Shown: positions 1 through 7,216 of the stretch, in pieces
Numbering within the stretch: the first letter of the stretch is position 1
How the letters are laid out: the number at the start of each line of letters is the position of its first letter
IMG/VR virus record: IMGVR_UViG_3300017757_000055
Coordinates: 1-33,464 of that record
From: a virus
DNA: 33,464 nt
Direction: 5' to 3' (one strand)
The notes under the pieces: generated by a model
What the model saw: only the letters and a program-made list of their open reading frames with translations
The model's database searches: none
What the model was told of the DNA's origin: nothing
Made by a program: the position numbers and the translations under genes

Positions 1-167
1 TCATCACCTATCCATTCTATGCCATGCAATAGGACATAGGCTATCATTTGACAATGTGTGATTCCCGTTAGGGATAGCATCACATAATCATTCATCACAA
101 TACGATTTTTATTAATCGCATTATGATATAACGCTATTTGTTTGTATGGTGTTTTAGTTTCCATCAT
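1..167 (-). CDS. Hypothetical protein, 3' end beyond left edge (partial)
   Basis: An open frame of 55 codons starts at ATG 167 and runs off the left edge without a stop (two bases remain). The visible product begins MMETKTPYKQIALYHN and has no motif I recognise. A second ATG follows directly at 164. No clear ribosome binding site precedes it; a 6-bp hairpin lies 11 nt upstream. It follows the 130-aa gene on the same strand but a terminator-like element lies between them, so it may be a separate transcription unit. The open frame and its typical codon composition support it; function is unknown. Confidence 0.5.
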   Translation of the reverse strand, partial: MMETKTPYKQIALYHNAINKNRIVMNDYVMLSLTGITHCQMIAYVLLHGIEWIGD

Positions 168-177
168 TCGGCCAAAT

Positions 178-194
178 CGCACCCATTAGGTGCG
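178..194. repeat. Perfect 6-bp inverted repeat, CATTA loop
   Basis: CGCACC and GGTGCG flank a five-base loop. The element sits just upstream of the partial minus-strand gene (ATG at 167) and repeats the GGTGC core of the larger hairpin at 228-270. It could be a leader hairpin or an operator half-site pair; the sequence does not decide. Confidence 0.45.
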
Positions 195-216
195 TTATTT
201 GCTACCGGATTATTCT

Positions 217-270
217 AAAAAATGTGTGGGATAGGGTGCGTTTTTATCACCCCCATGATGCACCCTACCC
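217..270 (-). terminator. Hairpin plus T-run, terminator-like
   Basis: On the minus strand, downstream of the stop of the 130-aa gene, GGG-TAGGGTGC pairs with GCACCCTA-CCC (8 bp plus 3 bp with one bulged base; plus-strand arms 228-239 and 260-270). Four bases after the stem comes a run of six T (plus A217-A222). This looks like an intrinsic terminator; in archaea the T-run would be the active part. It probably ends transcription of the gene at 309-701. Confidence 0.5.
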
Positions 271-308
271 CGTCATTTCTAAACATTTATTCAAACACTA
301 CAACCGAT

Positions 309-701
309 TCAAAGGTTGTCTAATTGTTGTTTTAATTCGTCGGCCATTTGTTTCATCATTTGTTCGTATTGTGCTTTTAGCATAGCCTTTTTATCGGCTT
401 TGGATAGATGCATTTGTGATAGATTAGTAATCATATCATTCATGTCGTTTTGTAGTTTAGCGTCAATACCTTTTGTAGTGTCAAAGATTGTGTAGGTGTC
501 GGAAAGTTCGGTGTGTAGGTCTTTGATAGATTCCAAAGTTTTGATGATTTGTTGTGTGGTTTTTTTGTTAGGTTTTACCATATCGTTTTTTAGTGATGTT
601 GATTTGTTGTTGATGTAGGCGTTTGAAATGCCGTTCATAAAATCACGCATTCGCATAATGATAATTCCTTTGTCGGTTTTTGAATTAACTTTTTTGTTCA
701 T
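309..701 (-). CDS. Hypothetical helical protein, 130 aa
   Basis: I do not recognise this protein. It is lysine-, methionine- and glutamine-rich, starts MNKKVNSKTDKG, and residues 45-130 look almost wholly alpha-helical and probably coiled coil, ending in a segment rich in Met, Lys and Gln. There is no signal peptide or membrane segment. The start is supported by a strong site GGGGGTGAT 6 nt before ATG 701, matching the archaeal GGTGAT consensus. A hairpin/T-run terminator follows. It stands alone downstream of a 315-base non-coding region, so it may be an early or regulatory gene with its own promoter, but nothing in the sequence shows its job. Confidence 0.75.
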   Translation of the reverse strand: MNKKVNSKTDKGIIIMRMRDFMNGISNAYINNKSTSLKNDMVKPNKKTTQQIIKTLESIKDLHTELSDTYTIFDTTKGIDAKLQNDMNDMITNLSQMHLSKADKKAMLKAQYEQMMKQMADELKQQLDNL

Positions 702-1016
702 TGTAAATCACCCCCTACTACTATAGCCAATGTAGATATGTCAAAGACACACCAACAAATCGAAACCGTGTAGTCAATAGGTTCCACCATGATATGACAT
801 AGTCGTTTAGGTTATAAAGGGCTAGGTTGATGCACGATAGATGCACCGATGGGTGGGGTATATATACTATGACTAAACGGGTGCCAAAAACGGGGGTGGA
901 GCTACGACTTGCATCGCCCACCATCCCTCGAAATTTTTCTTGAATTTTTAGTAAAAGGGGGTTTATAAAAGCATTTTAACCTCTTTTCTAAATAACTACA
1001 ACACCTATGATTAACC
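702..1016. other. Intergenic region with TATA-like elements
   Basis: About 315 bases between the divergent 130-aa gene and the zinc-ribbon gene. It holds a perfect decamer palindrome GTATATATAC (858-867), a minus-strand TATA-like CCTTTATAAC (811-820) and a plus-strand TTTATAAAAG (962-971). A 67-codon minus frame (924-721) is open, but its residue make-up is atypical and I see no good start signal, so I treat it as non-coding. No tRNA or other RNA gene could be folded by eye. Confidence 0.5.
962..971 (+). promoter_or_regulatory. TATA box for zinc-ribbon gene
   Basis: TTTATAAAAG, preceded by a purine-rich stretch (AAAAGGGGG) that could act as a BRE, lies 46 nt before ATG 1017. Transcription about 25 nt downstream would give a leader of roughly 25 nt. 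Assigned by pattern only. Confidence 0.45.
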
Positions 1017-1187
1017 ATGCTCCAATGCTCGATATGTGGCTACAAGGGAGAAAGATGGCTTGTTCATAATGCTATGTTCGAGTTAGAGGTGGCAGCACTA
1101 TACTACGAGTTCCAATGCCCCGAATGCGATTCATTAGATATAGAGATTCTAATTTCCAAAAATGATGAATCTTCCGCTCCCAGATGA
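1017..1187 (+). CDS. Small zinc-ribbon protein, 56 aa
   Basis: Starting MLQCSICGYKGERW, the product has two CxxC knuckles: C4/C7 and C34/C37 (CPEC), separated by a short hydrophobic core. This is the layout of a zinc ribbon, as in many small DNA- or RNA-polymerase-associated or regulatory proteins of archaea and their viruses. The C-terminal 15 residues are acidic/polar and probably disordered. It has its own TATA-like element and is convergent with the large terminase gene, overlapping its 3' end by 39 bases. The intact Cys pairs, not length, are the main evidence. It is one of four tiny Cys-knuckle proteins in the window. The exact target is unknown. Confidence 0.65.
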   Translation: MLQCSICGYKGERWLVHNAMFELEVAALYYEFQCPECDSLDIEILISKNDESSAPR

Positions 1188-2624
1188 CTTGGAATTACCC
1201 CATGTTGTATTATTAGCGGTATGGGTAGCCATTGGTAGTGCGTTAGAATCACTATGCGTCATTTGGTCTATTGCATGTGCGAAAGCCATAACTGTATCGT
1301 TATGCCTTCCAACATCAACAATGTTCCCACTTTTCCAAACATGGGTATCTAACTCCTCTAACAAGGTATTTACTATGCGCCTAGTTTCATCATCACCGTA
1401 AGGAAACACTACCTTTTTTTGTTCAAACCAAACACGAAGGCGGTTCATCAATGCTTGTTTTAAAGAAAGATTAGATACCTTGCTTTGGCGATAATCCACC
1501 GTTATTCCTTTTTGTATTAATAATGATTCATAGAGTCGTTGGAAACCTACATCTTCCGCCGAAATAGGAGCGGTAAAAGTTTTTGACCATTGGCCTAGCA
1601 TATCCGCTTGTCTATCAGGTGCAAAGTCATTCCTACGCCACATATTAACAAAGTGAACATATCCCTCCGAATCTTGTCTAAGTACTACCATAACCGAATA
1701 ATCTTTACCTAATCCGTGAGATGGGTCAAAGCCAATCATGTATTTACCTGGAACTTTATTATCCCACTCGATAACGGCGTTGGTATTCATATTAGCACGA
1801 GTATGTTCACGCTTGAATGCTTGGGCTTCATCATCAACCACTTTACATAGATATTCTTGAGTAAATGCTAAATCACCAATTGCTTGTCTTTGTTCTAACA
1901 AAAAGTCTATCGGTCTTTGTTCTTCCCACAAAGCAATAGGCTCTACCGTTGGGTCGGCTTTATGTTCTTCCCAATTGGGAATTGCTGATGTAGTGGTGGT
2001 TTTCCATACATCATTTGATAACATTTCCGTATGGTATAGGTCTGTCATAGCCATAGGTGTTCCAACAACGAAGATTGAGGTTCCTGGTGAAAGCATAGGT
2101 GTTATTTTCTTTCTAAACCAATTTTGTAGGTTGCTTGGGGATTGGTCTCCCATGTCATCTAATACATCGTCAAATACAATACGGGCTGGGTGTTCACCAC
2201 GAATGGCTGCACCTACACCGGTTGCTCTAATCCATGAACCATTAGTAAAGTGAATAGAATGTTTTGTTCCACGCTTGGGGTCTATTAGATTTCTTAATTG
2301 TGGGTGTCGTCTCATATCTTCCCTAATTTCCTCTAACCTACGGTTAGCAAGGTCTTTGCTTGCACTAAACAACCAAGTAGTAAAGGGTTTATCACGCCAC
2401 TTTTCAAATAAGCAAGACCATAATACCGCTACCCTTAGCGTAGTGGACTTTGAGTGGTCTCGGGGCGCAATAATGCAAACACGATGAACATTATTAGTTC
2501 CTCTTTCAGAATACATATCCATCCATTCCTCGATATGGTCTCCCCAAGAATAACCCAACCATTCATAGAAATACTTTGGGTCTCGAGCACTACGCTTTAG
2601 GGATAAAGTTTGTGTTGCGCTCAT
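1149..2624 (-). CDS. terL: Terminase large subunit (TerL)
   Basis: This is the ATPase-nuclease motor that pumps DNA into the prohead through the portal and cuts it. The N-terminal ATPase shows a variant Walker A, APRDHSKSTT (53-62), as is common in PR-x-H-x-KST-type terminases, Walker B IVFDD (149-153) and a GTP coupling motif (188-190). The C-terminal RNase H-like nuclease shows IGFDPSHG with D300, ED at 356-357, and HND with D443. At 491 aa it is full length for the family. The start at ATG 2624 has GGTGATAGTAT just upstream and overlaps the stop of the Cys-rich gene (ATGA), indicating coupling. The Ser/Gly-rich tail (470-487) looks flexible. No separate small terminase is recognisable. Confidence 0.96.
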   Translation of the reverse strand: MSATQTLSLKRSARDPKYFYEWLGYSWGDHIEEWMDMYSERGTNNVHRVCIIAPRDHSKSTTLRVAVLWSCLFEKWRDKPFTTWLFSASKDLANRRLEEIREDMRRHPQLRNLIDPKRGTKHSIHFTNGSWIRATGVGAAIRGEHPARIVFDDVLDDMGDQSPSNLQNWFRKKITPMLSPGTSIFVVGTPMAMTDLYHTEMLSNDVWKTTTTSAIPNWEEHKADPTVEPIALWEEQRPIDFLLEQRQAIGDLAFTQEYLCKVVDDEAQAFKREHTRANMNTNAVIEWDNKVPGKYMIGFDPSHGLGKDYSVMVVLRQDSEGYVHFVNMWRRNDFAPDRQADMLGQWSKTFTAPISAEDVGFQRLYESLLIQKGITVDYRQSKVSNLSLKQALMNRLRVWFEQKKVVFPYGDDETRRIVNTLLEELDTHVWKSGNIVDVGRHNDTVMAFAHAIDQMTHSDSNALPMATHTANNTTWGNSKSSGSGRFIIFGN

Positions 2625-2782
2625 ATACTATCACCATACCTAATTACCCGCATTGTTCCACAATAAACCATGCGTTTTTCTTCTTTAGACCATTTTTTAC
2701 ATGATGTATAACGACAATACTTTTCACAACCACACTCGTTACATTTACGGTGCTTATAAAATAATACTCCTTTAGTTACCAT
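2621..2782 (-). CDS. Cys-rich 53-aa protein between phosphoesterase and terminase
   Basis: The product (MVTKGVLFYKHRKCNEC...) has six cysteines: C14, C17, C19, C23, C28 and C41. The dense cluster with surrounding Lys/Arg suggests a small zinc-binding nucleic-acid protein. The start ATG 2782 lies inside the end of the phosphoesterase gene (11-base overlap) and has GGTGAGG about 4 nt upstream; its stop overlaps the terminase start (ATGA). This tight coupling on both sides is strong evidence that it is translated. A packaging-accessory role, such as a small DNA-recognition partner of TerL, is inference from position only. I do not recognise the family. Confidence 0.7.
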   Translation of the reverse strand: MVTKGVLFYKHRKCNECGCEKYCRYTSCKKWSKEEKRMVYCGTMRVIRYGDSI

Positions 2783-4211
2783 GATGCCTCACCGGACTAA
2801 ATAAACTCCCTATTAAACCTAATTCTTTATCTATGATGTGAGCAGCCAACCCAGCCTTTGCTGTTGTATATCCGGCTCGGTAGTGGTATCGGTCATGTCC
2901 GGCTAGTGAAGGCAATTGAATTACTAATCCGCCCTCTAACTCATACAATACTTGGTGGTGTAAATGACCGGTGAACCATATATGGTTTTCGGTTTGACCC
3001 CATAATACCCTTTGTTCTTTAGACATTAGCGTAGGTAGTTTTGTCTTTTTAACCGAATCACCATGATTAAAACCTAATAGTGTATTACCATAGGTAGTAT
3101 AGTGTCTAATTTGTGGATTTAGATTTATGCTAACATCATCAATGCCTTCGTATGCTGCCGATAAATACAACATTAAAGCCAATGTGCTATGTCTATCGTG
3201 ATTACCAGCCATAAACACAACCTCAACGGGTGCTACTTGTCGTAAAAGGTCTATATGTTCTCGTGCTAATTGACAACCACTAATTAATATCTCAGCAGGC
3301 GAACCGCACATATCTTGCGGTGTACCACGAGTTGTTGTTCCTAAGTCGTTATCGACATGGAACCAGTCGCTACCGGAAGCCAAAATTATTTTATCCGGTT
3401 GTGCGGGTAGCCACGAGATTATTTCTTGTGTCCTATTCATCAACCTACTCTTTGCTTCTTTGAAATTATATGACTCGCCTACCTCATCAACCCAACCATA
3501 TTTACCCCAATGAAAGTCAGTTGGCGACATAACTACCGCAAAGGGGGATTTACTTTCCGGTATTCGGAGTTTAGGAACGGTTTTTGGTGCTTTTGTTAGC
3601 CCACTCAACATTCCTTTATAAGTATCTTCAAAGTGAAACCACTTTTCAGCTGCTTCTTGTATATCATTCCACTTTCTTTTTTCATACTTTTTGTGTATTT
3701 CTCTACGGTTTCTAAGAACAAGGTCTTCGACAAGTTCATCATTGTCGCTTTCCATTACTTGTTCATCTGTATATGGCAACATATCGTGAGTCCAACCATG
3801 CTTTCGACGGTATTCATCAAACCAAAGACGGGGAAAGTTAAATTCTCGTGCGATTTGGTTTAGTGTTGCTCCCTTGCTTGTCATATTAGAGTATGATGAT
3901 TTCATGGCTCGGTGCATATCGCCGGATATTACTAGGTTTTCGCCCGCACATTTTATAAAAGTAATGTATGTATCTGTTTCTTTGTTGTAGTGATATGGTG
4001 CTTTGTCATATTCTATTGGCGAATTTTGTTTTTGTACTTCACTATCGACATATTTTAGATAGCGATATAGTAGTGCCTCCCAACCTTTGTGCGACCTATG
4101 GGGATATATTCGATGCAATTCTTCCGTTAATTTAGTTTTCATTCCATTTACGGACATTGGGTAGTCGCCAATCAATTCCTCTATTTTATCATAGTCGTCG
4201 TGTCGTTCCAT
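2772..4211 (-). CDS. HTH-containing calcineurin-like phosphoesterase
   Basis: A 479-aa protein in two parts. Residues about 225-430 carry the metallophosphoesterase motifs: DFH (232-234), D282 in GSDWFH, GNHDR (336-340), NHGD (382-385) and GHLHH (415-419), i.e. all metal ligands for a two-metal phosphodiesterase or nuclease. The N-terminal 170 residues include a probable helix-turn-helix (about 115-140, TLNQIAREFNFPRLWF) and a Lys/Glu-rich helix (160-195). ATG 4211 is preferred over GTG 4232: a TATAAA element at 4237-4242 lies about 27 nt upstream of ATG, which would make the transcript nearly leaderless, and GTG would fall inside the promoter. It heads the packaging operon, so a DNA-end processing or TerS-like role is plausible but unproven. 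Confidence 0.88.
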   Translation of the reverse strand: MERHDDYDKIEELIGDYPMSVNGMKTKLTEELHRIYPHRSHKGWEALLYRYLKYVDSEVQKQNSPIEYDKAPYHYNKETDTYITFIKCAGENLVISGDMHRAMKSSYSNMTSKGATLNQIAREFNFPRLWFDEYRRKHGWTHDMLPYTDEQVMESDNDELVEDLVLRNRREIHKKYEKRKWNDIQEAAEKWFHFEDTYKGMLSGLTKAPKTVPKLRIPESKSPFAVVMSPTDFHWGKYGWVDEVGESYNFKEAKSRLMNRTQEIISWLPAQPDKIILASGSDWFHVDNDLGTTTRGTPQDMCGSPAEILISGCQLAREHIDLLRQVAPVEVVFMAGNHDRHSTLALMLYLSAAYEGIDDVSINLNPQIRHYTTYGNTLLGFNHGDSVKKTKLPTLMSKEQRVLWGQTENHIWFTGHLHHQVLYELEGGLVIQLPSLAGHDRYHYRAGYTTAKAGLAAHIIDKELGLIGSLFSPVRHHGN

Positions 4212-4236
4212 TATCTGTCCGTTATAACACACCCAC

Positions 4237-4242
4237 TATAAA
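4237..4242 (-). promoter_or_regulatory. TATA box of packaging operon
   Basis: On the minus strand TTTATAGTG with an upstream purine-rich AGGATATG sits 26-31 nt before ATG 4211. In archaea this spacing gives initiation at or just before the start codon. Confidence 0.45.
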
Positions 4243-4243
4243 C

Positions 4244-4447
4244 ATATCCTGATTTCTTTTTATTCTTTTGACCCAACGACAAAAAAATAAATATGTTTCA
4301 GTCACCGTTTTTTTAAAATTCTTTATTAATGCTTATAGTATATAGAAAGTTATTATTACAGTACTTATTACAGTATTATTATTCCTAACCCTATAAGAAG
4401 AAAAAATAAAAAATAACCAATACCTTCGCAGCATAGCGTTTAATTTA
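4244..4447. other. AT-rich divergent intergenic region
   Basis: The core of the 281-base gap between the divergently transcribed packaging operon and late operon. It is very AT-rich with A- and T-runs, a tandem direct repeat at 4353-4375 and no open frame worth calling. It must hold promoters for both operons and could also hold regulator sites. Confidence 0.5.
4353..4375. repeat. Tandem 11-bp direct repeat TTATTACAGTA
   Basis: Two perfect copies, 4353-4363 and 4365-4375, one base apart, so 12-bp periodic. They lie midway between the two divergent operons. The arrangement suits a regulator bound on roughly one helical face, but could be chance in AT-rich DNA. Confidence 0.5.
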
Positions 4448-4463
4448 TTTGTATATATACAAA
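4448..4463. promoter_or_regulatory. Perfect 16-bp palindrome with TATA core before late operon
   Basis: TTTGTATATATACAAA is a perfect palindrome ending 29 nt before the portal ATG at 4493. Its TATATATA core is placed as a TATA box for the late operon with a leader of about 10-15 nt. Being symmetric it could also be an operator. Its central decamer GTATATATAC recurs at 858-867. Confidence 0.5.
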
Positions 4464-4492
4464 AGAATTAATCCAATTCATTCAAATAGACG

Positions 4493-5935
4493 ATGGCATA
4501 TTTGAACATCATGGCGAAGGAGTCCAGACTACGCAGGTTGTTTAGGAGAAAGCCAGTGGTTGCCACTGAAGTGCCGACTGGTATAGGTGGTAGGAAAGCA
4601 TCACCAACGGAGGTTTTTGGTGGTCTATCCGATGTATTAAAACAAACTGATGATTTGGGGCGTTCATCACGCTCCCGTTCACAATACGACAATTATGACC
4701 AAACATTTGACCTATTCGATAGTATGGTTAGATTAGACCCCGAATTAAACGGTGCTGTGCGTTCTGTTTCATTGACTGCTAATAACTACCACATAGACTA
4801 CAAAATGGCTAAGAATGCCCGTATTCGTAACGCTATCAAAAAACTAATCCACGATTTAGACTTTGACGATATTCTAATATCGGCTTTGCGTAATTTAATG
4901 GTATATGGTAATGACATAAACAAATTGGTAGGAAAAGCGGGTATTGGTATTACCGGCATACAATCCCTACCGGCAAAACAGATAACAATAATGGATAGAC
5001 GAGTTGATGTTAGAGAATTATCATCATCGGGATATACCGGACACATAACCGAAGATAATCCCGTTATGAGTGGTGAATACTATTTGTTCCGTGAAAACAA
5101 GGTTGATACACAGGTGTTTTCAAAAGATGAAATACTACACATAAAGATTGACTACCGTTCCAATTGGTTTAGGGATAGATTAGGTCGCTGGACATACGGT
5201 ATATGGGGTGCATCACGATTTACCGCACTAAAGCAACCTATTCGTGCAAAATACAATAGCATCAACAATAGGGTAGCATTAGAGGATAGTCTAACTAAAC
5301 AATTCATTAGTATTGATATGAAAGCGGTTGAACATATACAAGACCCAGCCGAACAAAAAGAAAGGCTAAAGACAATAATGAATGATGTTGCCAAATTATT
5401 AGAAACACTTGAAGGCGACCAAATACCAATCTTGCCGGACTATATCAAGATAAACCATGTTGATTTACAAAACGCTATCCCCGACTCATCATCGTTTTTA
5501 GACTCGGTTAATGCGGATATTGCAGCTGTACTAAATGTTCCTCGTGTTGCTTCCGGCCAAGAAAAAGGTTCAACATTCGCTGCAACCTACAATGCAAATG
5601 TATGGGCGGTATCAGCAATCACAAGACTACAAGGTATATTGGCAGAATCAATACATAAGTTATTTGGCAAGCATTTAGAACTATTAGGAATACCGCATAA
5701 GCACGATGATTTACCAATATTAAAATTCCAACCAATAGACGAAGAAACACCACTAAATAGAATGCGTAGGGCAGTCCAAGGATTTGATAGCGGAATACTA
5801 TCGCTAGAACAATCCCTAAACATTGTTGGTCTATTAGACGATAAAAAACCAAGAAAAGAATCTAAAAAAACTGAGCAAGGAACCATGCCTCGTGAAAATT
5901 CATTCGAGAATGAATCTAAACCAAAGAACGACTAA
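4493..5935 (+). CDS. Portal protein
   Basis: A 480-aa dodecameric ring protein at the head vertex, the DNA channel and terminase docking site. The sequence has the portal plan: an N-terminal disordered basic arm, the core starting with FDLFDSMVRLDPELNGAV, a wing with DRLGRWTYGIWGASRF (about 225-240), and a long clip/stem helix region with the ADIAAVLNVPRVASGQ motif (about 343-358). The C-terminal 40 residues are charged and disordered. It is the first gene of the late operon, divergent from the terminase operon. An alternative start at ATG 4511 (MAKESRLRRLF) is possible; 4493 is kept because its distance to the TATA element gives a short leader. Confidence 0.92.
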   Translation: MAYLNIMAKESRLRRLFRRKPVVATEVPTGIGGRKASPTEVFGGLSDVLKQTDDLGRSSRSRSQYDNYDQTFDLFDSMVRLDPELNGAVRSVSLTANNYHIDYKMAKNARIRNAIKKLIHDLDFDDILISALRNLMVYGNDINKLVGKAGIGITGIQSLPAKQITIMDRRVDVRELSSSGYTGHITEDNPVMSGEYYLFRENKVDTQVFSKDEILHIKIDYRSNWFRDRLGRWTYGIWGASRFTALKQPIRAKYNSINNRVALEDSLTKQFISIDMKAVEHIQDPAEQKERLKTIMNDVAKLLETLEGDQIPILPDYIKINHVDLQNAIPDSSSFLDSVNADIAAVLNVPRVASGQEKGSTFAATYNANVWAVSAITRLQGILAESIHKLFGKHLELLGIPHKHDDLPILKFQPIDEETPLNRMRRAVQGFDSGILSLEQSLNIVGLLDDKKPRKESKKTEQGTMPRENSFENESKPKND

Positions 5936-5980
5936 GTTAAAACAAGCAAACATATACAGAAGCAAATATAGGTGGCTAAC

Positions 5981-6412
5981 ATGGCAAAAAATGGCAATAG
6001 TTTTAATGACAGAATGGTTTCAAGCACAGTAAAGCCAGCAATTTATCTTTGGTTGCTTGCTTGTGGTGCAGTAGTAGGTATGGGTATTTGGAAACCCGAT
6101 GTAGTTCTACAGAACCTTGATGGGTTCATAGCACTTATCGCAATCATAGGTGGCGTTGCTGGCCCAGCTCTTTCAACTGTATTAAGAATGTGGGAATCCG
6201 AACAAACCCAAGAAGTCGATAACATACCAATTGAATTAAAGCATAACCGAGAACTTAAGTCGGCTATGGATGAGCATAGTATTGAATTAGAAAAGGTTGC
6301 TCAGAAACACGCAAACGAAATCAAGAAGTCTGCGCAAACACATGACCAAGAAATGGAAAAAATTAAACTTGGTTTAGCGACAGAACTAAAACCAATTGTC
6401 AAAAAGAAGTGA
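5981..6412 (+). CDS. Two-TM coiled-coil membrane protein (holin-like)
   Basis: A 143-aa protein with two predicted membrane helices, about 20-36 (IYLWLLACGAVVGMGIW) and 48-68, followed by a charged Glu/Lys-rich coiled coil (75-143) ending KKK. ATG 5981 is preferred to an in-frame GTG at 5972 because AGGTGG lies 6 nt before it. Two TM segments plus a charged cytoplasmic tail fit a holin or another small membrane effector, but the family is not recognised and the position, between portal and head genes, is unusual for lysis. It could instead be an inner virion or membrane-anchoring protein. Confidence 0.72.
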   Translation: MAKNGNSFNDRMVSSTVKPAIYLWLLACGAVVGMGIWKPDVVLQNLDGFIALIAIIGGVAGPALSTVLRMWESEQTQEVDNIPIELKHNRELKSAMDEHSIELEKVAQKHANEIKKSAQTHDQEMEKIKLGLATELKPIVKKK

Positions 6413-6417
6413 TTTAA

Positions 6418-7182
6418 ATGAGTAAAGATAAAACGGTAGAGGCTTTGCAGTACGGCAAACCAGGAAAAAGTGACCCACGAAAGACTCCCGCTAAACCAAG
6501 TGAGCGTCGTAAAGGTTCTAAGAAAAATAAACCAGGGTCTGCAAAAAAACCTAACAAATCAATTAGTATGAGTAAAGAAACGGAGTCAAGACTTCGCTCA
6601 ATGATGACTGAACATAACAAAAAAGGTAAAGGTAGCAAAGCATCTATGGGAGCGTTGAAATCTGTCTTTCGTAGGGGTGCTGGTGCTTTTAGCACAAGCC
6701 ACGCTCCTAATATGTCAAGAAGCGGTTGGGGTATTGCCCGAGCAAAAGCATTCTTATATCTTTTGCGAAACGGAAGACCTTCTAATCCAAACTACAAGCA
6801 GGACAACGACCTATTGCCCTCATCCCACCCCCGAGCCTCCGAGCAAGCCGTTGAAGATGAAAGACAACTCAGCATTATCGCAAGCATGGAAACCCTCGAA
6901 GCAGCAAAATATGGAGGAAAAACAGTTACTATCAACAAACCTTTCAGAACCCCAGGAGAAAGAAAGAAGTTTGGTGTCTATGTAAAAAACCCAGCCGGTA
7001 AAGTGGTTATAGTTAGGTTTGGCGACCCCAACATGGAAATCAAGCGTGATGACCCAAAAAGAAGAAAAAACTTCCGCTCACGCCACCAATGCGATGTTGC
7101 CCCTGGCCCAAAAACCAAAGCTCGTTATTGGTCATGCAGAATGTGGGAAGGCGGTAAATCCGTTTCACAACTTACGAAGTAA
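6418..7182 (+). CDS. Basic head-associated protein with marine-phage domains
   Basis: A 254-aa protein. Residues 1-55 are Lys/Pro/Ser-rich and disordered. Residues about 87-137 (SGWGIARAKAFLYLL... LLPSSHP) and 175-250 (FGVYVKN, VRFGDPNMEIKRDD, a single Cys in RHQC, then ARYWSCRMW) match, from memory, two conserved blocks often seen near portal and prohead protease genes of marine tailed phages. The two cysteines and histidine could bind metal. The start ATG 6418 follows AAGTGATTTAA. Sitting between the membrane protein and protease, it is probably a minor head or DNA-binding morphogenesis protein. No enzymatic role can be claimed. Confidence 0.75.
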   Translation: MSKDKTVEALQYGKPGKSDPRKTPAKPSERRKGSKKNKPGSAKKPNKSISMSKETESRLRSMMTEHNKKGKGSKASMGALKSVFRRGAGAFSTSHAPNMSRSGWGIARAKAFLYLLRNGRPSNPNYKQDNDLLPSSHPRASEQAVEDERQLSIIASMETLEAAKYGGKTVTINKPFRTPGERKKFGVYVKNPAGKVVIVRFGDPNMEIKRDDPKRRKNFRSRHQCDVAPGPKTKARYWSCRMWEGGKSVSQLTK

Positions 7183-7216
7183 GGCTTTATTTAATCTCCG
7201 GTTCATGGATTGAAAC

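Noticed and set aside
235-303. 23-codon minus-strand frame inside the left terminator region
   Set aside because: Its sequence is dictated by the hairpin arms and T-run.
721-924. 67-codon minus-strand open frame
   Set aside because: It spans TATA-like elements, has residue composition unlike its neighbours, and lacks a convincing ribosome site; better read as promoter DNA.
830-940. Possible tRNA or structured RNA with GGTGGG/CCCACC arms
   Set aside because: Arms pair poorly, no T-loop GGTTCGA-type sequence and no anticodon arm could be placed.
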